15,333 nucleotides of DNA from Thermoleophilia bacterium UBA6103 (lineage in GTDB: Bacteria; Actinomycetota; Thermoleophilia; UBA2241). The position numbers and the translations under genes are program-made. The stretch lies in the NCBI GenBank assembly GCA_002423545.1, contig DIWP01000029.1, positions 15,955-31,287 of the forward strand, in the 5' to 3' direction. The notes beneath the pieces were generated by a model, which was given only the letters and a program-made list of their open reading frames with translations, was not told the DNA's origin and did no database searches. Positions 7,130 through 13,900 of this stretch are shown one piece after another. How positions within the stretch are numbered: the stretch's first letter is position 1; every line of letters starts with the position of its first letter.

Positions 7130-7774
7130 TCACCGGCCTCGAGAACGTCCTTGCCCGGAGAGACGTCCGTCGACAGGTCCGGCGGGGAACGCGGCTTCAT
7201 AGGCCTTGAGCAACGGCCACAGCAGGAGCGCGGTGATGACGGCCTCCGGCGCCAGGTACAGCAGGTTGTAGGTGAGAGCATACAGCCAAGGCGCTTCCCA
7301 GTCGGGCGCGTACGACGCAAAGAAGATGAGGCCGGACAGGAAGTGGCAGGCCAGCCGGCCCCCCATGCCGAGGGCGACGGCGACCGACAGACGCCACCAG
7401 GTCGCCGGCCTCACCAGACCGGCGACGCCCACGGCCGCAAACGCCAGCGGATAGTCGAGGGCAGCCTGAGCGGGATGGAAGATGAACGCACCCGGCAGGA
7501 TCAGTTGGACCATCCCATACAGCCCGCCCGCGATCATGGCCGGCCCGAGGCCGCGACGCGCCGCCAGGAACAGCAGGGGCAGCATCTCGAGGCTCACCGA
7601 GCCGCCCTGGGGCATGGTGAACAGCCGCAGTTGGCCTAGAGCCGCGGCCAGCGCGATGGCGATCGCCGCCTCGGCGATGATCCTCACGTCCCACGCGGCG
7701 AGGTTGAATCCGGAGCGCACGTCCCGCACAGGACGGAACCATGCGTGCTCTGGCGTGGAAGTGCTCGACACCAT
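7130..7774 (-). CDS. thiT: ECF-type thiamine transporter S component ThiT
   Basis: 214-residue integral membrane protein with about six hydrophobic segments, the substrate-binding S component of an energy-coupling-factor importer (YuaJ/ThiT family). Family blocks seen: MPQGGSVSLEMLPLLFLAAR (near 54-73), the QAALDYPLAFAAVG block (about 103-116), GRLACHFLSGLIFFASY (about 139-155) and the W-x-Y-x-L-x-YN-x-x-Y-x-x-PE block (about 163-178). The EcfA/EcfT energising module is not in the window, as usual for group II systems. Three ATG codons in a row lie at 7780, 7777 and 7774; the Shine-Dalgarno AAGGGAG ends at 7781, so only the third has normal 6-base spacing and is chosen. The Shine-Dalgarno lies inside the TPP riboswitch, indicating translational control by TPP. 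Confidence 0.9.
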   Translation of the reverse strand: MVSSTSTPEHAWFRPVRDVRSGFNLAAWDVRIIAEAAIAIALAAALGQLRLFTMPQGGSVSLEMLPLLFLAARRGLGPAMIAGGLYGMVQLILPGAFIFHPAQAALDYPLAFAAVGVAGLVRPATWWRLSVAVALGMGGRLACHFLSGLIFFASYAPDWEAPWLYALTYNLLYLAPEAVITALLLWPLLKAYEAAFPAGPVDGRLSGQGRSRGR

Positions 7775-7780
7775 CATCAT

Positions 7781-7900
7781 CTCCCTTCGCTGGCATTACC
7801 CAGCGGCGCTCGGTGCGCCGCCACCCGCAGGTGGTCAGGTTCTGCGCGTCGGCGCCAGGAAGCGCCTTCTCAGCCCCTCGGACGGGAGCTCCGCATATCT
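7781..7900 (-). promoter_or_regulatory. TPP riboswitch (THI element) with an insertion before P5
   Basis: Conserved aptamer parts on the minus strand: P2 TGCG (7895-7892) with CGCA (7846-7843); P3 UCCC/GGGG (7887-7874, including one G-U pair); the invariant CTGAGA (7873-7868); a GGCGC/GCGCC stem in the P3a position; AACCTGA (7841-7835); P5 CTGG-GTAATG-CCAG (7803-7790); then CG and AAGGGAG. P4 is CCT (7839-7837) with AGG (7786-7784), and that AGG is part of the thiT Shine-Dalgarno, so TPP binding should block ribosome access. Unusually, 31 bases folding as two perfect hairpins (7834-7804) separate ACCTGA from P5. A clear P1 stem was not found. It controls thiT-thiN-vanZ. Confidence 0.93.
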
Positions 7901-7909
7901 CCACGACTC

Positions 7910-7915
7910 AGTATA
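7910..7915 (-). promoter_or_regulatory. Candidate -10 element of the thiamine operon
   Basis: TATACT on the minus strand, about 10 bases before the first paired base of the aptamer. Transcription starting near 7903 would give a transcript that opens directly with the riboswitch. The -35 region is poor (GTTCCT at 17 bases spacing). Confidence 0.45.
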
Positions 7916-7980
7916 GACCCCGAGACACCAGAAGGAACGCGGCGCGTTTCACTTCCTTGTACACCGGCCCCACCGAAGCC

Positions 7981-8302
7981 TGTGGAAACTGTGGATAAGC
8001 GCACTTTCACGCGCATGCAGACTCGACAAGGCCGTGGAAAAGCCCTTGTCGAGGATGAGTCCGCTTGACATACGAAGACGACGGTGGGTGGCTTCCTGGA
8101 GGCGCCTGAGCAGGGCAAAAGCCGGTGTCACCTGCGTCGATCATGGTCTTGCGGCGACCACTGCCATGCAGTACCGCGCATCGCCGGGACGACAGCGGGA
8201 AACGGCCTGCTGAAACACCCTCGTCCACAGCGCCGCTATTTCCGGCAAAAGGAGGCCGGCCGCCGGGCCTCTCTCCACAGATGTCGAAAACCCTGTGGAT
8301 AA
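7981..8302. other. Putative oriC, main DnaA-box cluster (in the 7916-8389 gene-free gap)
   Basis: Two perfect DnaA boxes (TTATCCACA) on the minus strand at 7990-7998 and 8294-8302. Degenerate boxes with 7 of 9 matches lie at 7981-7989 (minus, directly abutting the perfect box), 8033-8041 (minus), 8221-8229 (plus; 8 of 9 to the actinobacterial TTGTCCACA) and 8271-8279 (plus). The region separates the leftward thiamine operon from the rightward dnaA cluster and has no supported gene. No strongly AT-rich unwinding element stands out. Together with the boxes after dnaA it may form a bipartite origin. Confidence 0.7.
8022..8053. repeat. Perfect 10-bp inverted repeat around a degenerate DnaA box
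   Basis: CTCGACAAGG at 8022-8031 and CCTTGTCGAG at 8044-8053, separated by 12 bases that contain the box-like CGTGGAAAA (8033-8041). It is not a parS site (no GTTTCAC/GTGAAAC pair). It may be a binding site for an origin regulator or a cruciform-forming element. Symmetry is seen; role is unknown. Confidence 0.5.
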
Positions 8303-8377
8303 CCGTTCCGAATACCCTGCTCATGCACATTTCACTGAGGTTGACGATCGATATGGGGCGGTCGCCGCCGCCTGCTG

Positions 8378-8383
8378 TACACT
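8378..8383 (+). promoter_or_regulatory. Leaderless-type -10 element of the ATPase-HTH gene
   Basis: TACACT, a TANNNT hexamer, ends exactly seven bases before the A of ATG 8390, so the first transcribed base would be the start codon. No Shine-Dalgarno precedes the ATG, in agreement with a leaderless mRNA, which is common in actinobacteria. The -35 position holds no recognisable hexamer. Confidence 0.5.
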
Positions 8384-8389
8384 GCGGTC

Positions 8390-9301
8390 ATGGGCATGGA
8401 CTCGTTTCTCGACCGACTCCTCAGCGACGCTCGTCCACGCCCTGTGCCGCCGATTGGCGGAAGCGGTGGCACGCCGGCGGGCGTCGTCATCGAGGACCAT
8501 GCGGCGAGCACGCTCTCCCCGGAAGCTCGGCCGGCCGGTGACCGGATCGAGCACGAGGGGGATCTCGCCGAGGACCAGAGCCGGTTCGCCGGCGCCGCGG
8601 CACCCCGCATCGCCATCTACGACACGCTCACCAGCCCACCCCGCGTCGTCTCGGTGGAGAGCGCCGAGATGCCGCACCTCATGGACGCCCTGGCGACCGA
8701 GACGTACCGCGCCTGCCGGGAACAGGGCGGTCAGGTGCCCTACACGGTCATCCGGGAGCTCATCGAGAACCTCATCCACGCGTCGTTCCGGGACGTCGTC
8801 GTCACCGTGCTTGAGAACGGTCAGGTGGTCCGCATCTCGGATCACGGCCCCGGCATCGAAGACAAGGAGCGGGCGGTCGAGCCCGGCTTCACGACCGCGA
8901 CCGCCGACCAGCGGCAGCACATCCGCGGGGTCGGTTCCGGGCTGCCGATCGCCAGGGAGTCGCTCGCCTTCATGCAGGGCGTGCTCACCATCGAGGACAA
9001 CCTCGGCGGCGGTACGGTGTTGACGATCAACCTGCCCAACCGTGCCGTGGCTCCGCCGCCACCGCCCAGGCCGACGACACCGGAACCAAAGTTGACGACC
9101 CGCCAGAAGCGCGTCCTCGTGCTGCTGATGGAGCTCGGCTCTGCCGGCCCCACGGCCATCGGCCGGGAGCTCGACATCGCCGCCGCCACCGCCTTCCGCG
9201 AACTTGGTGTACTGGAGAAGATGGGGTTGATACACTCGCGAGGCGACGGCAAGCGAGCCCTGACCAGCGAGGGCGTCTCCGTCCTCGACACCATCCTGTG
9301 A
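8390..9301 (+). CDS. GHKL ATPase with C-terminal winged-helix domain, upstream of dnaA
   Basis: 303-residue soluble protein. Residues 1-70 are low-complexity and partly acidic. A histidine-kinase-type ATPase domain spans about 85-216: N-box IRELIENLIHA (121-131, Asn127), G1 box ISDHGPGI (149-156, Asp151), and G2 box RGVGSGLPIARE (179-190), followed by GGGTVLTINLP. No sensor, membrane segment or phospho-accepting histidine domain precedes it. A proline-rich linker (221-232) leads to a winged helix-turn-helix (235-303) resembling MarR/IclR-like DNA-binding domains. It is thus a possible ATP-responsive DNA-binding regulator or a kinase of the RsbW type. It ends 61 bases before dnaA in the same direction and lies between two DnaA-box clusters, so a role in dnaA expression or origin control is plausible but inferred. 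I do not recognise a named family. An ATG two codons downstream is a possible alternative start. Confidence 0.85.
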   Translation: MGMDSFLDRLLSDARPRPVPPIGGSGGTPAGVVIEDHAASTLSPEARPAGDRIEHEGDLAEDQSRFAGAAAPRIAIYDTLTSPPRVVSVESAEMPHLMDALATETYRACREQGGQVPYTVIRELIENLIHASFRDVVVTVLENGQVVRISDHGPGIEDKERAVEPGFTTATADQRQHIRGVGSGLPIARESLAFMQGVLTIEDNLGGGTVLTINLPNRAVAPPPPPRPTTPEPKLTTRQKRVLVLLMELGSAGPTAIGRELDIAAATAFRELGVLEKMGLIHSRGDGKRALTSEGVSVLDTIL

Positions 9302-9362
9302 CGGTGCGGTCTACCCTCGGCGCCGTTCCATCCTTCCGGCGCGGACACGAGAGGGCTTCGCC

Positions 9363-10769
9363 ATCGACGAACAGCTGACACTCATCTGGGATGAGGCCCG
9401 GACCCACCTGAAGACCCGCGTCAACGAGGCCACCTACCGGCTGTGGTTCGTGCGCTCCGTGCCGGTAGAGCTCAGCGAGAGCAGCTTCGTCCTCGGTGTC
9501 CCCAACGAGTTTGCGCGAGACTGGGTGGAGAAGCGGTTCGCCGGCCTCATCTGCGAGTCTCTGGAAGCGGTCCTGGGTGCGCCGGTGGACATCCGCGTCG
9601 CCGTCGATGAGCGAGCGGCGAGCATGACGGTCCCGGCGGCTGATGAGCCCGACCCGGCCCCCGATCCAGCCCCGACCGGCCCCGACCACGCGCGCACCTT
9701 CAACGGACAGGGTCCGGTCGCCCAGGTGCCGGCCGATCTTAACCCAAGGTACGTCTTCGACCGCTGGGTCGTGGGCCCGCACAACGAGTATGCGACGGCG
9801 GTGGCGCACAGTGTCGCCGAGGCGCCGGCAAAGGCTTACAACCCGGTCTTCGTCTACGCCGACACCGGACTCGGCAAGACGCATCTCATCCAGGCCATAG
9901 CCCATGCCGCTCACCAGACCTCTCCCGGGCTCCAGTTCAAGTACGTCACCGTCGAACGATTCACCGACGACTTCATCAACGCGCTCACCGACAAGGGCCG
10001 CATCGAAGGCTTCAAGCAGGCCTATCGGGACAACGACATCCTGCTGGTCGACGACGTCCAGTTCCTGGCCGAGAAGCAGCAGACGCAGGTGGAGTTCTTC
10101 CACACGTTCAACTCGCTGTATGAAGCGGGCAAGCAGATCGTCATCACCTCGGACCGGCCGCCACGTGAGCTCAAGGCGCTTGAGGAACGCTTGCGCTCAC
10201 GGTTCGGCCAAGGCGTCGTGGTCGACATCGGCCGACCCGACCTGGAGACCCGCATCGCGATACTCCGCAAACAGGTGAAATGGGAGCGCTTCAAGCTCGC
10301 CGATCCGGAAGTGCTGGAGTACATCGCGAGTCACATCACGACCAACATCCGCGAGCTCTACGGCGCTCTCACCCGCGTCGTCAGCTACGCTTCGATCAGC
10401 GATGCCCCCGTGACGCTCGATGTGGCCAAAGAGGCGCTGAAGGACCTCCTCCCGAAGTCGTATGCGGCACCGATCACCATCGATGCCATCCAGGCCGAGG
10501 TGGCGCGCCAGTTCGGTACCCACGTCGCCGACCTGCGCGGCGACCGCCGCGGCCAGACGGTCGCCTACGCCCGGCAGATCGCGATGTACCTCTGTCGCGA
10601 TCTCACAGACGCCTCGCTGCCGCAGATCGGCGACCGCTTCGGCGGGCGTCATCACACGACCGTCCTTTATGGCGTCAACAAGATCGACAAGCTGCTCAAG
10701 GACGGTCACGACCGCCAGCTCCACGACCTCATCCAGACCATCACGGCACGCCTCAAGTCGCAGTCCTAG
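9363..10769 (+). CDS. dnaA: Chromosomal replication initiator DnaA, apparent ATC start
   Basis: AAA+ ATPase that binds DnaA boxes and opens oriC. 468 residues from ATC 9363. Domain I (1-75) begins IDEQLTLIWDEA and aligns with the usual N-terminus; a short acidic/proline-rich linker follows (about 88-110). Walker A is ADTGLGKTH (166-174; the usual first glycine is alanine), Walker B ILLVDDVQF (226-234), sensor 1 around ITSDRPPRE (261-269), arginine finger in RLRSRFGQG (276-284), and the DnaA signature in domain IV is GGRHHTTVLYGV (427-438). The frame has no ATG, GTG or TTG before GTG 9450, which would remove 29 conserved residues. ATC 9363 has GAGAGGG seven bases upstream; CTG 9375 is an alternative but has no good Shine-Dalgarno. 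Confidence 0.95.
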   Translation: MDEQLTLIWDEARTHLKTRVNEATYRLWFVRSVPVELSESSFVLGVPNEFARDWVEKRFAGLICESLEAVLGAPVDIRVAVDERAASMTVPAADEPDPAPDPAPTGPDHARTFNGQGPVAQVPADLNPRYVFDRWVVGPHNEYATAVAHSVAEAPAKAYNPVFVYADTGLGKTHLIQAIAHAAHQTSPGLQFKYVTVERFTDDFINALTDKGRIEGFKQAYRDNDILLVDDVQFLAEKQQTQVEFFHTFNSLYEAGKQIVITSDRPPRELKALEERLRSRFGQGVVVDIGRPDLETRIAILRKQVKWERFKLADPEVLEYIASHITTNIRELYGALTRVVSYASISDAPVTLDVAKEALKDLLPKSYAAPITIDAIQAEVARQFGTHVADLRGDRRGQTVAYARQIAMYLCRDLTDASLPQIGDRFGGRHHTTVLYGVNKIDKLLKDGHDRQLHDLIQTITARLKSQS

Positions 10770-10787
10770 AGTGAGCCGTCGCACTCC

Positions 10788-10997
10788 GTGTCCACGGCTC
10801 CTCGCATAGCCTGTCGGGAAGCGGTGGAAGGCCTGTGGACAGACTCCCAAAAGCGGCGCTCAAGGACTATGCTTGCAGTCGTGGCCCGACGCAGTTGTGA
10901 GCAACCCGCCGACGATCGACACATCGTCAACACGATCGCCCTCAGGCAGACGCTCTCGCGGATGCAGGGTACTTGCAGCCCCTCCACAGCATCCACA
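10788..10997. other. Second, weaker DnaA-box cluster between dnaA and dnaN
   Basis: Box-like 9-mers at 10788-10796 (plus, GTGTCCACG), 10834-10842 (minus; CTGTCCACA, 8 of 9 to TTGTCCACA), and two abutting ones at 10980-10988 (CCCTCCACA, 6 of 9) and 10989-10997 (GCATCCACA, 7 of 9). The gap 10770-11055 holds no supported gene. The dnaA-dnaN gap is the classical origin site in Streptomyces and mycobacteria. Here the boxes are weaker than those upstream of the ATPase gene. No convincing dnaN promoter was found. Confidence 0.5.
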
Positions 10998-11055
10998 GGG
11001 CTTGTGATGATGACGAGATATGGTTCTCTTCTCTTAGTAGACATAAGGAGCCGGG

Positions 11056-12204
11056 ATGAAGTTCACGTGTGATCGCGAAGCGCTCGTCGACAAGCTTCTC
11101 GTCCTGAGTCGCGGCGTCTCGACGCGTGGGACTCTGCCGGTGCTCTCGGGCATCCTGCTCCAGGCTCGGGACGGGCGGCTGGAGATGTGCTCTACCGATC
11201 TCGAGCTGTCGATGAAGGCTGTCGTCCCGGCGGAGATAGAACGTCCCGGCGATGTCGTGGTACCGGCGCGTCTGTTCAGCGACATCGTCCGCAATCTGCC
11301 GGTCGCGGGCGTCACGGTCGAACTCGGTCAGGGCGACGAGGCGTCGGGCAGCGTGGTGGTCACGGGGGGATCGGCACGCTTCGAGCTCAACGCGTGGACG
11401 GCGACCGATTTTCCGCAGACATCGTCGTTCGACCTCACCGGGAGCATCGCGGTGAGCCGGGTCCCGTTCCTAGCGACCCTTGCCAAGGTGGCCCGGGCCG
11501 CATCTCGCGACGACAATCGCCCGATTCTCACCGGGGTGCTCGTGTCGGTGGAGCCGACCGGTCTGCGCATGGTGGCGACAGACAGTTACCGTCTGGCCGT
11601 CAAGCAGACCACTCTTTCAGACGGCCCGCAGGCGGAGGTCGAGGCCATCGTCCCAGTGAAGGCCCTCAACGAGGTCGCGCGTCTGGCGAGCGGGATCGAG
11701 AGCGAGTCGATCGCTGTGGTGATCTCGGAGAACCAGGCGGTCTTCGGCCTCGGCGACCTGGTGATAGCGACGCGGCTCATCGACGGTCAGTTCCCGAACT
11801 ACCGGCAGCTGCTGCCGGAGAGTTTTGAGCATGTCGTCGAGCTGGATCGCGAGATGTTCCTGGCGGTCGTTCGGCGCGTCGGCCTCCTGGCCCAGAAGAA
11901 TGCGCCCCTGCGCCTGCGGTTCGTGCCTCCTACCGAAGACCAGCCGGCTCAGCTGGTGGTGCGCGCCATCACCCAGGACATCGGTCAGGCCCGTGAGACG
12001 CTGGATATCGAGTATTCCGGAGAAGAGCTGGAGATTGGGTTCAATCACCTCTATTTGGTCGACGGCATCGAGAGCGTGGACGAAGAGAAGCTGGCATTGC
12101 AGCTCATCACACCGCTGCGGCCGGGGCTCATCTCGGGGATACGCGATGGCGATCCCGGCACGGACTTCCTTTATCTCATCATGCCTATCCGTCTCAGCGG
12201 CTGA
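11056..12204 (+). CDS. dnaN: DNA polymerase III beta sliding clamp
   Basis: 382 residues, normal for the family, with three repeated clamp domains. The N-terminus MKFTCDREALVDKL and the segment RGVSTRGTLPVLSGIL are typical of domain I; GQFPNYRQLLPE and the C-terminal FLYLIMPIRL match domains II/III (MPIR/MPMR is the usual C-terminus). It forms a ring dimer that holds polymerase III on DNA. ATG 11056 has GGAG six bases upstream. It is the second gene of the origin cluster, and the S4 gene follows after 14 bases, probably on the same transcript. Confidence 0.97.
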   Translation: MKFTCDREALVDKLLVLSRGVSTRGTLPVLSGILLQARDGRLEMCSTDLELSMKAVVPAEIERPGDVVVPARLFSDIVRNLPVAGVTVELGQGDEASGSVVVTGGSARFELNAWTATDFPQTSSFDLTGSIAVSRVPFLATLAKVARAASRDDNRPILTGVLVSVEPTGLRMVATDSYRLAVKQTTLSDGPQAEVEAIVPVKALNEVARLASGIESESIAVVISENQAVFGLGDLVIATRLIDGQFPNYRQLLPESFEHVVELDREMFLAVVRRVGLLAQKNAPLRLRFVPPTEDQPAQLVVRAITQDIGQARETLDIEYSGEELEIGFNHLYLVDGIESVDEEKLALQLITPLRPGLISGIRDGDPGTDFLYLIMPIRLSG

Positions 12205-12218
12205 GATCGAGGCGGGCG

Positions 12219-12443
12219 ATGTCGGCGGAGGACGTCGCTGTGAGCGGACCGCTGCCTCTCGGAGCGTTCCTCAAGGTGTGCGGCGCCGCCGGCACCGGCG
12301 GAGAAGCGAAGGTCCTCGTACAGTCGGGGACAGTGCGTGTGAACGGGGTCGTCGAGACGCGTCGCGGTCACGCGGTGGGACCCGGAGACGAGATCGTCGT
12401 CGACGACCGGCACTTCCGCATCGTGGCAGGCGCATGTACATAG
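12219..12443 (+). CDS. yaaA: YaaA-like S4-domain RNA-binding protein
   Basis: 74 residues, nearly all one S4 RNA-binding domain: LGAFLKVCGAAGTGGEAKVL (14-33), then VRVNGVVETRRGHAVGPGDEI (39-59). The GG-x-AK and VNG...RRG patterns define the YaaA group found between dnaN and recF in Bacillus, where it is linked to ribosome assembly. ATG 12219 has GAGGCGGG just upstream. It overlaps recF by 10 bases, implying coupling. RNA target unknown. Confidence 0.85.
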   Translation: MSAEDVAVSGPLPLGAFLKVCGAAGTGGEAKVLVQSGTVRVNGVVETRRGHAVGPGDEIVVDDRHFRIVAGACT

Positions 12444-13597
12444 CAGAGATCCGCCTGAGCGGGTTTCGCTCGTACGCGAGCGCTCATTTCGCGCTGTCAC
12501 CCGGGTTGAACGTAGTCGTAGGGGCCAATGCGACCGGCAAGACGAACCTCGTGGAGGCGGCGTACTGGTCGCTGCGCGCCACGTCGCCTCGCACGTCACG
12601 CGATGACAAGCTCATGCGCTGGGGAGCTGACGCGGCGCGGGTGGAGGTCATGCTCGGTGACGGCCGGACGGCCGCTCTGGCCTACTCGCCGCGTCTGGGC
12701 CGGCGAGCGACCGTCGATGGGGTAGCCGTGAACTCGCTGGAACGCCTGCGGCGTCTCGGTCCGGTCTTCCTGTTCGTGCCCGAGAGCCTGCTTCTGGTCA
12801 AAGGCGGCCCGGCTCGGCGGCGAGCGCATCTCGACGCTTTCGGCGCCGACGTCGATCCTGCCTATCAGGCGAGTGTCGCGGCGCTGCAGACCGCGGTGCG
12901 CCAGCGCAACGCGCAGCTTGCGCGCGTCCGTGCCGGCGGCCCCGAGAGGGCCCTCGATCCGTGGGACGCCCAGCTCGTGTCGAGCGGACTGGAACTTGAA
13001 CGCCGTCGCCGGGCACTGGTGGAGGCGCTGGCCGAGCGCTTCGCCGGCTTCGCGGCCGCGCTGTCCCCGGCGGGGGGCGCTTTCGGCCTGAGCCTGCGTT
13101 CCGCGCTGGCGGACATCGGCGACGATCCGGACGGCTACCACGAGGCGCTGTGGGCGCGACGGCCACGCGAGATCGAATCGGCGGTCAGCGCCCTGGGGCC
13201 GCACCGCGACGACCTCGAGATCTTCGAATCGCTGCCGACCGGCGAGCGGCGCGACCTGCGTCTGTTCGGCTCGCAGGGGGAGCAGCGGGCGGCGGTGCTG
13301 GCGCTCCTGCTGGCGGAGCGCGAGGTCGCCGAGCAGTGGACCGGCCAGCGCGGTCCCCTCTTTCTGGACGACGTCATGAGCGAGCTCGACGATGCGCGGC
13401 GACGTCTGCTGGTGCGCCTACTCGCCGCGTCCGGTCAGGCCGTGGTCACGACCACCACATCCATGTACTTTCGCCCCGAGGAGCTTGCCGGCGCACGTAT
13501 CATCGACCTGCAGGACGGACTACCGGCACCGGCCGCCGAAGGATCGCGACGGGTGGCCACGGAGGGCCGGGAGAGCAGCGGGGGCGGCTCGCCATGA
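12434..13597 (+). CDS. recF: DNA replication/repair protein RecF
   Basis: 387 residues. SMC-like ATPase that helps load RecA at gaps together with RecO and RecR. MYIAEIRLSGFRSY (1-14) is the typical N-terminus; Walker A is GANATGKTN (30-38), ABC-type signature SQGEQ (280-284), Walker B PLFLDD (308-313) and D-loop MSELD (315-319). ATG 12434 is chosen because it begins the conserved N-terminus and overlaps the end of the S4 gene; the frame stays open far upstream inside dnaN but that part is not RecF. The C-terminal tail after 365 is poorly conserved. The stop overlaps the next start in ATGA. Confidence 0.96.
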   Translation: MYIAEIRLSGFRSYASAHFALSPGLNVVVGANATGKTNLVEAAYWSLRATSPRTSRDDKLMRWGADAARVEVMLGDGRTAALAYSPRLGRRATVDGVAVNSLERLRRLGPVFLFVPESLLLVKGGPARRRAHLDAFGADVDPAYQASVAALQTAVRQRNAQLARVRAGGPERALDPWDAQLVSSGLELERRRRALVEALAERFAGFAAALSPAGGAFGLSLRSALADIGDDPDGYHEALWARRPREIESAVSALGPHRDDLEIFESLPTGERRDLRLFGSQGEQRAAVLALLLAEREVAEQWTGQRGPLFLDDVMSELDDARRRLLVRLLAASGQAVVTTTTSMYFRPEELAGARIIDLQDGLPAPAAEGSRRVATEGRESSGGGSP

Positions 13598-13887
13598 GCG
13601 ACCCTCGTACCTTGGGCGACATCGTCGCGCGGCGTGTCGCGAGGCTGGAAGACAGCGAGCAGGTGCGGGCCTATCGAGGCTGGCACGACGCGGCCGGTGA
13701 GCAGATCCGTGCGGTCACGTGGCCGGGCCGTCTGCGGCAGGGGGTGCTGGTGGTCGAGTGTGAGTCGGCAGTGTGGGCGGCGGAGCTCAGCTACCTGGCG
13801 CCGCAGCTCATGGAGCGCCTGCGGACGGCCGATCCGCAGACGCCGGTGGAGCGTCTGCGGTTCACGGTCCGCATGTCACGCCGCTGA
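13594..13887 (+). CDS. DUF721/DciA-like protein
   Basis: 97 residues of the DUF721 family. In proteobacteria and others the DUF721 protein DciA loads the replicative helicase DnaB; actinobacterial members follow recF and are thought to act likewise. The core pattern is visible: a central tryptophan region (W29, W41), then the strand LRQGVLVVECESAVWAAEL (46-64) and helix SYLAPQLMERLR (65-76), which is the family's best conserved part. The start ATG 13594 overlaps the recF stop by four bases and has GGGGGCGG upstream. Whether it loads the helicase here is inferred from family and position. Confidence 0.85.
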   Translation: MSDPRTLGDIVARRVARLEDSEQVRAYRGWHDAAGEQIRAVTWPGRLRQGVLVVECESAVWAAELSYLAPQLMERLRTADPQTPVERLRFTVRMSRR

Positions 13888-13900
13888 GCCGGGAGCGTGC

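Noticed and set aside
7945..7965. Possible parS site near GTTTCAC in the origin gap
   Set aside because: Only the left half of the parS consensus is present; the GTGAAAC half is missing.
8042..8389. Short open frames in the origin gap
   Set aside because: No Shine-Dalgarno, no domain, and they cross DnaA boxes; nothing supports a gene.
8321..10103. Long minus-strand frames (304 and 358 codons) opposite the ATPase-HTH gene and dnaA
   Set aside because: Both are mirror frames of well-supported genes and show no domain.
9450..10769. dnaA starting at GTG 9450
   Set aside because: This removes 29 residues that align well with conserved DnaA domain I, and no Shine-Dalgarno is placed for it.
11036..11047. 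DnaA-trio-like TAGTAG...TAA before dnaN
   Set aside because: Only two consecutive trios, interrupted by ACA, nearly 40 bases from the nearest weak box and overlapping the dnaN ribosome-binding region. Too weak to call.
11825..12433. N-terminal extension of recF into dnaN
   Set aside because: Translation of this part is a shadow of dnaN; RecF similarity begins exactly at ATG 12434.
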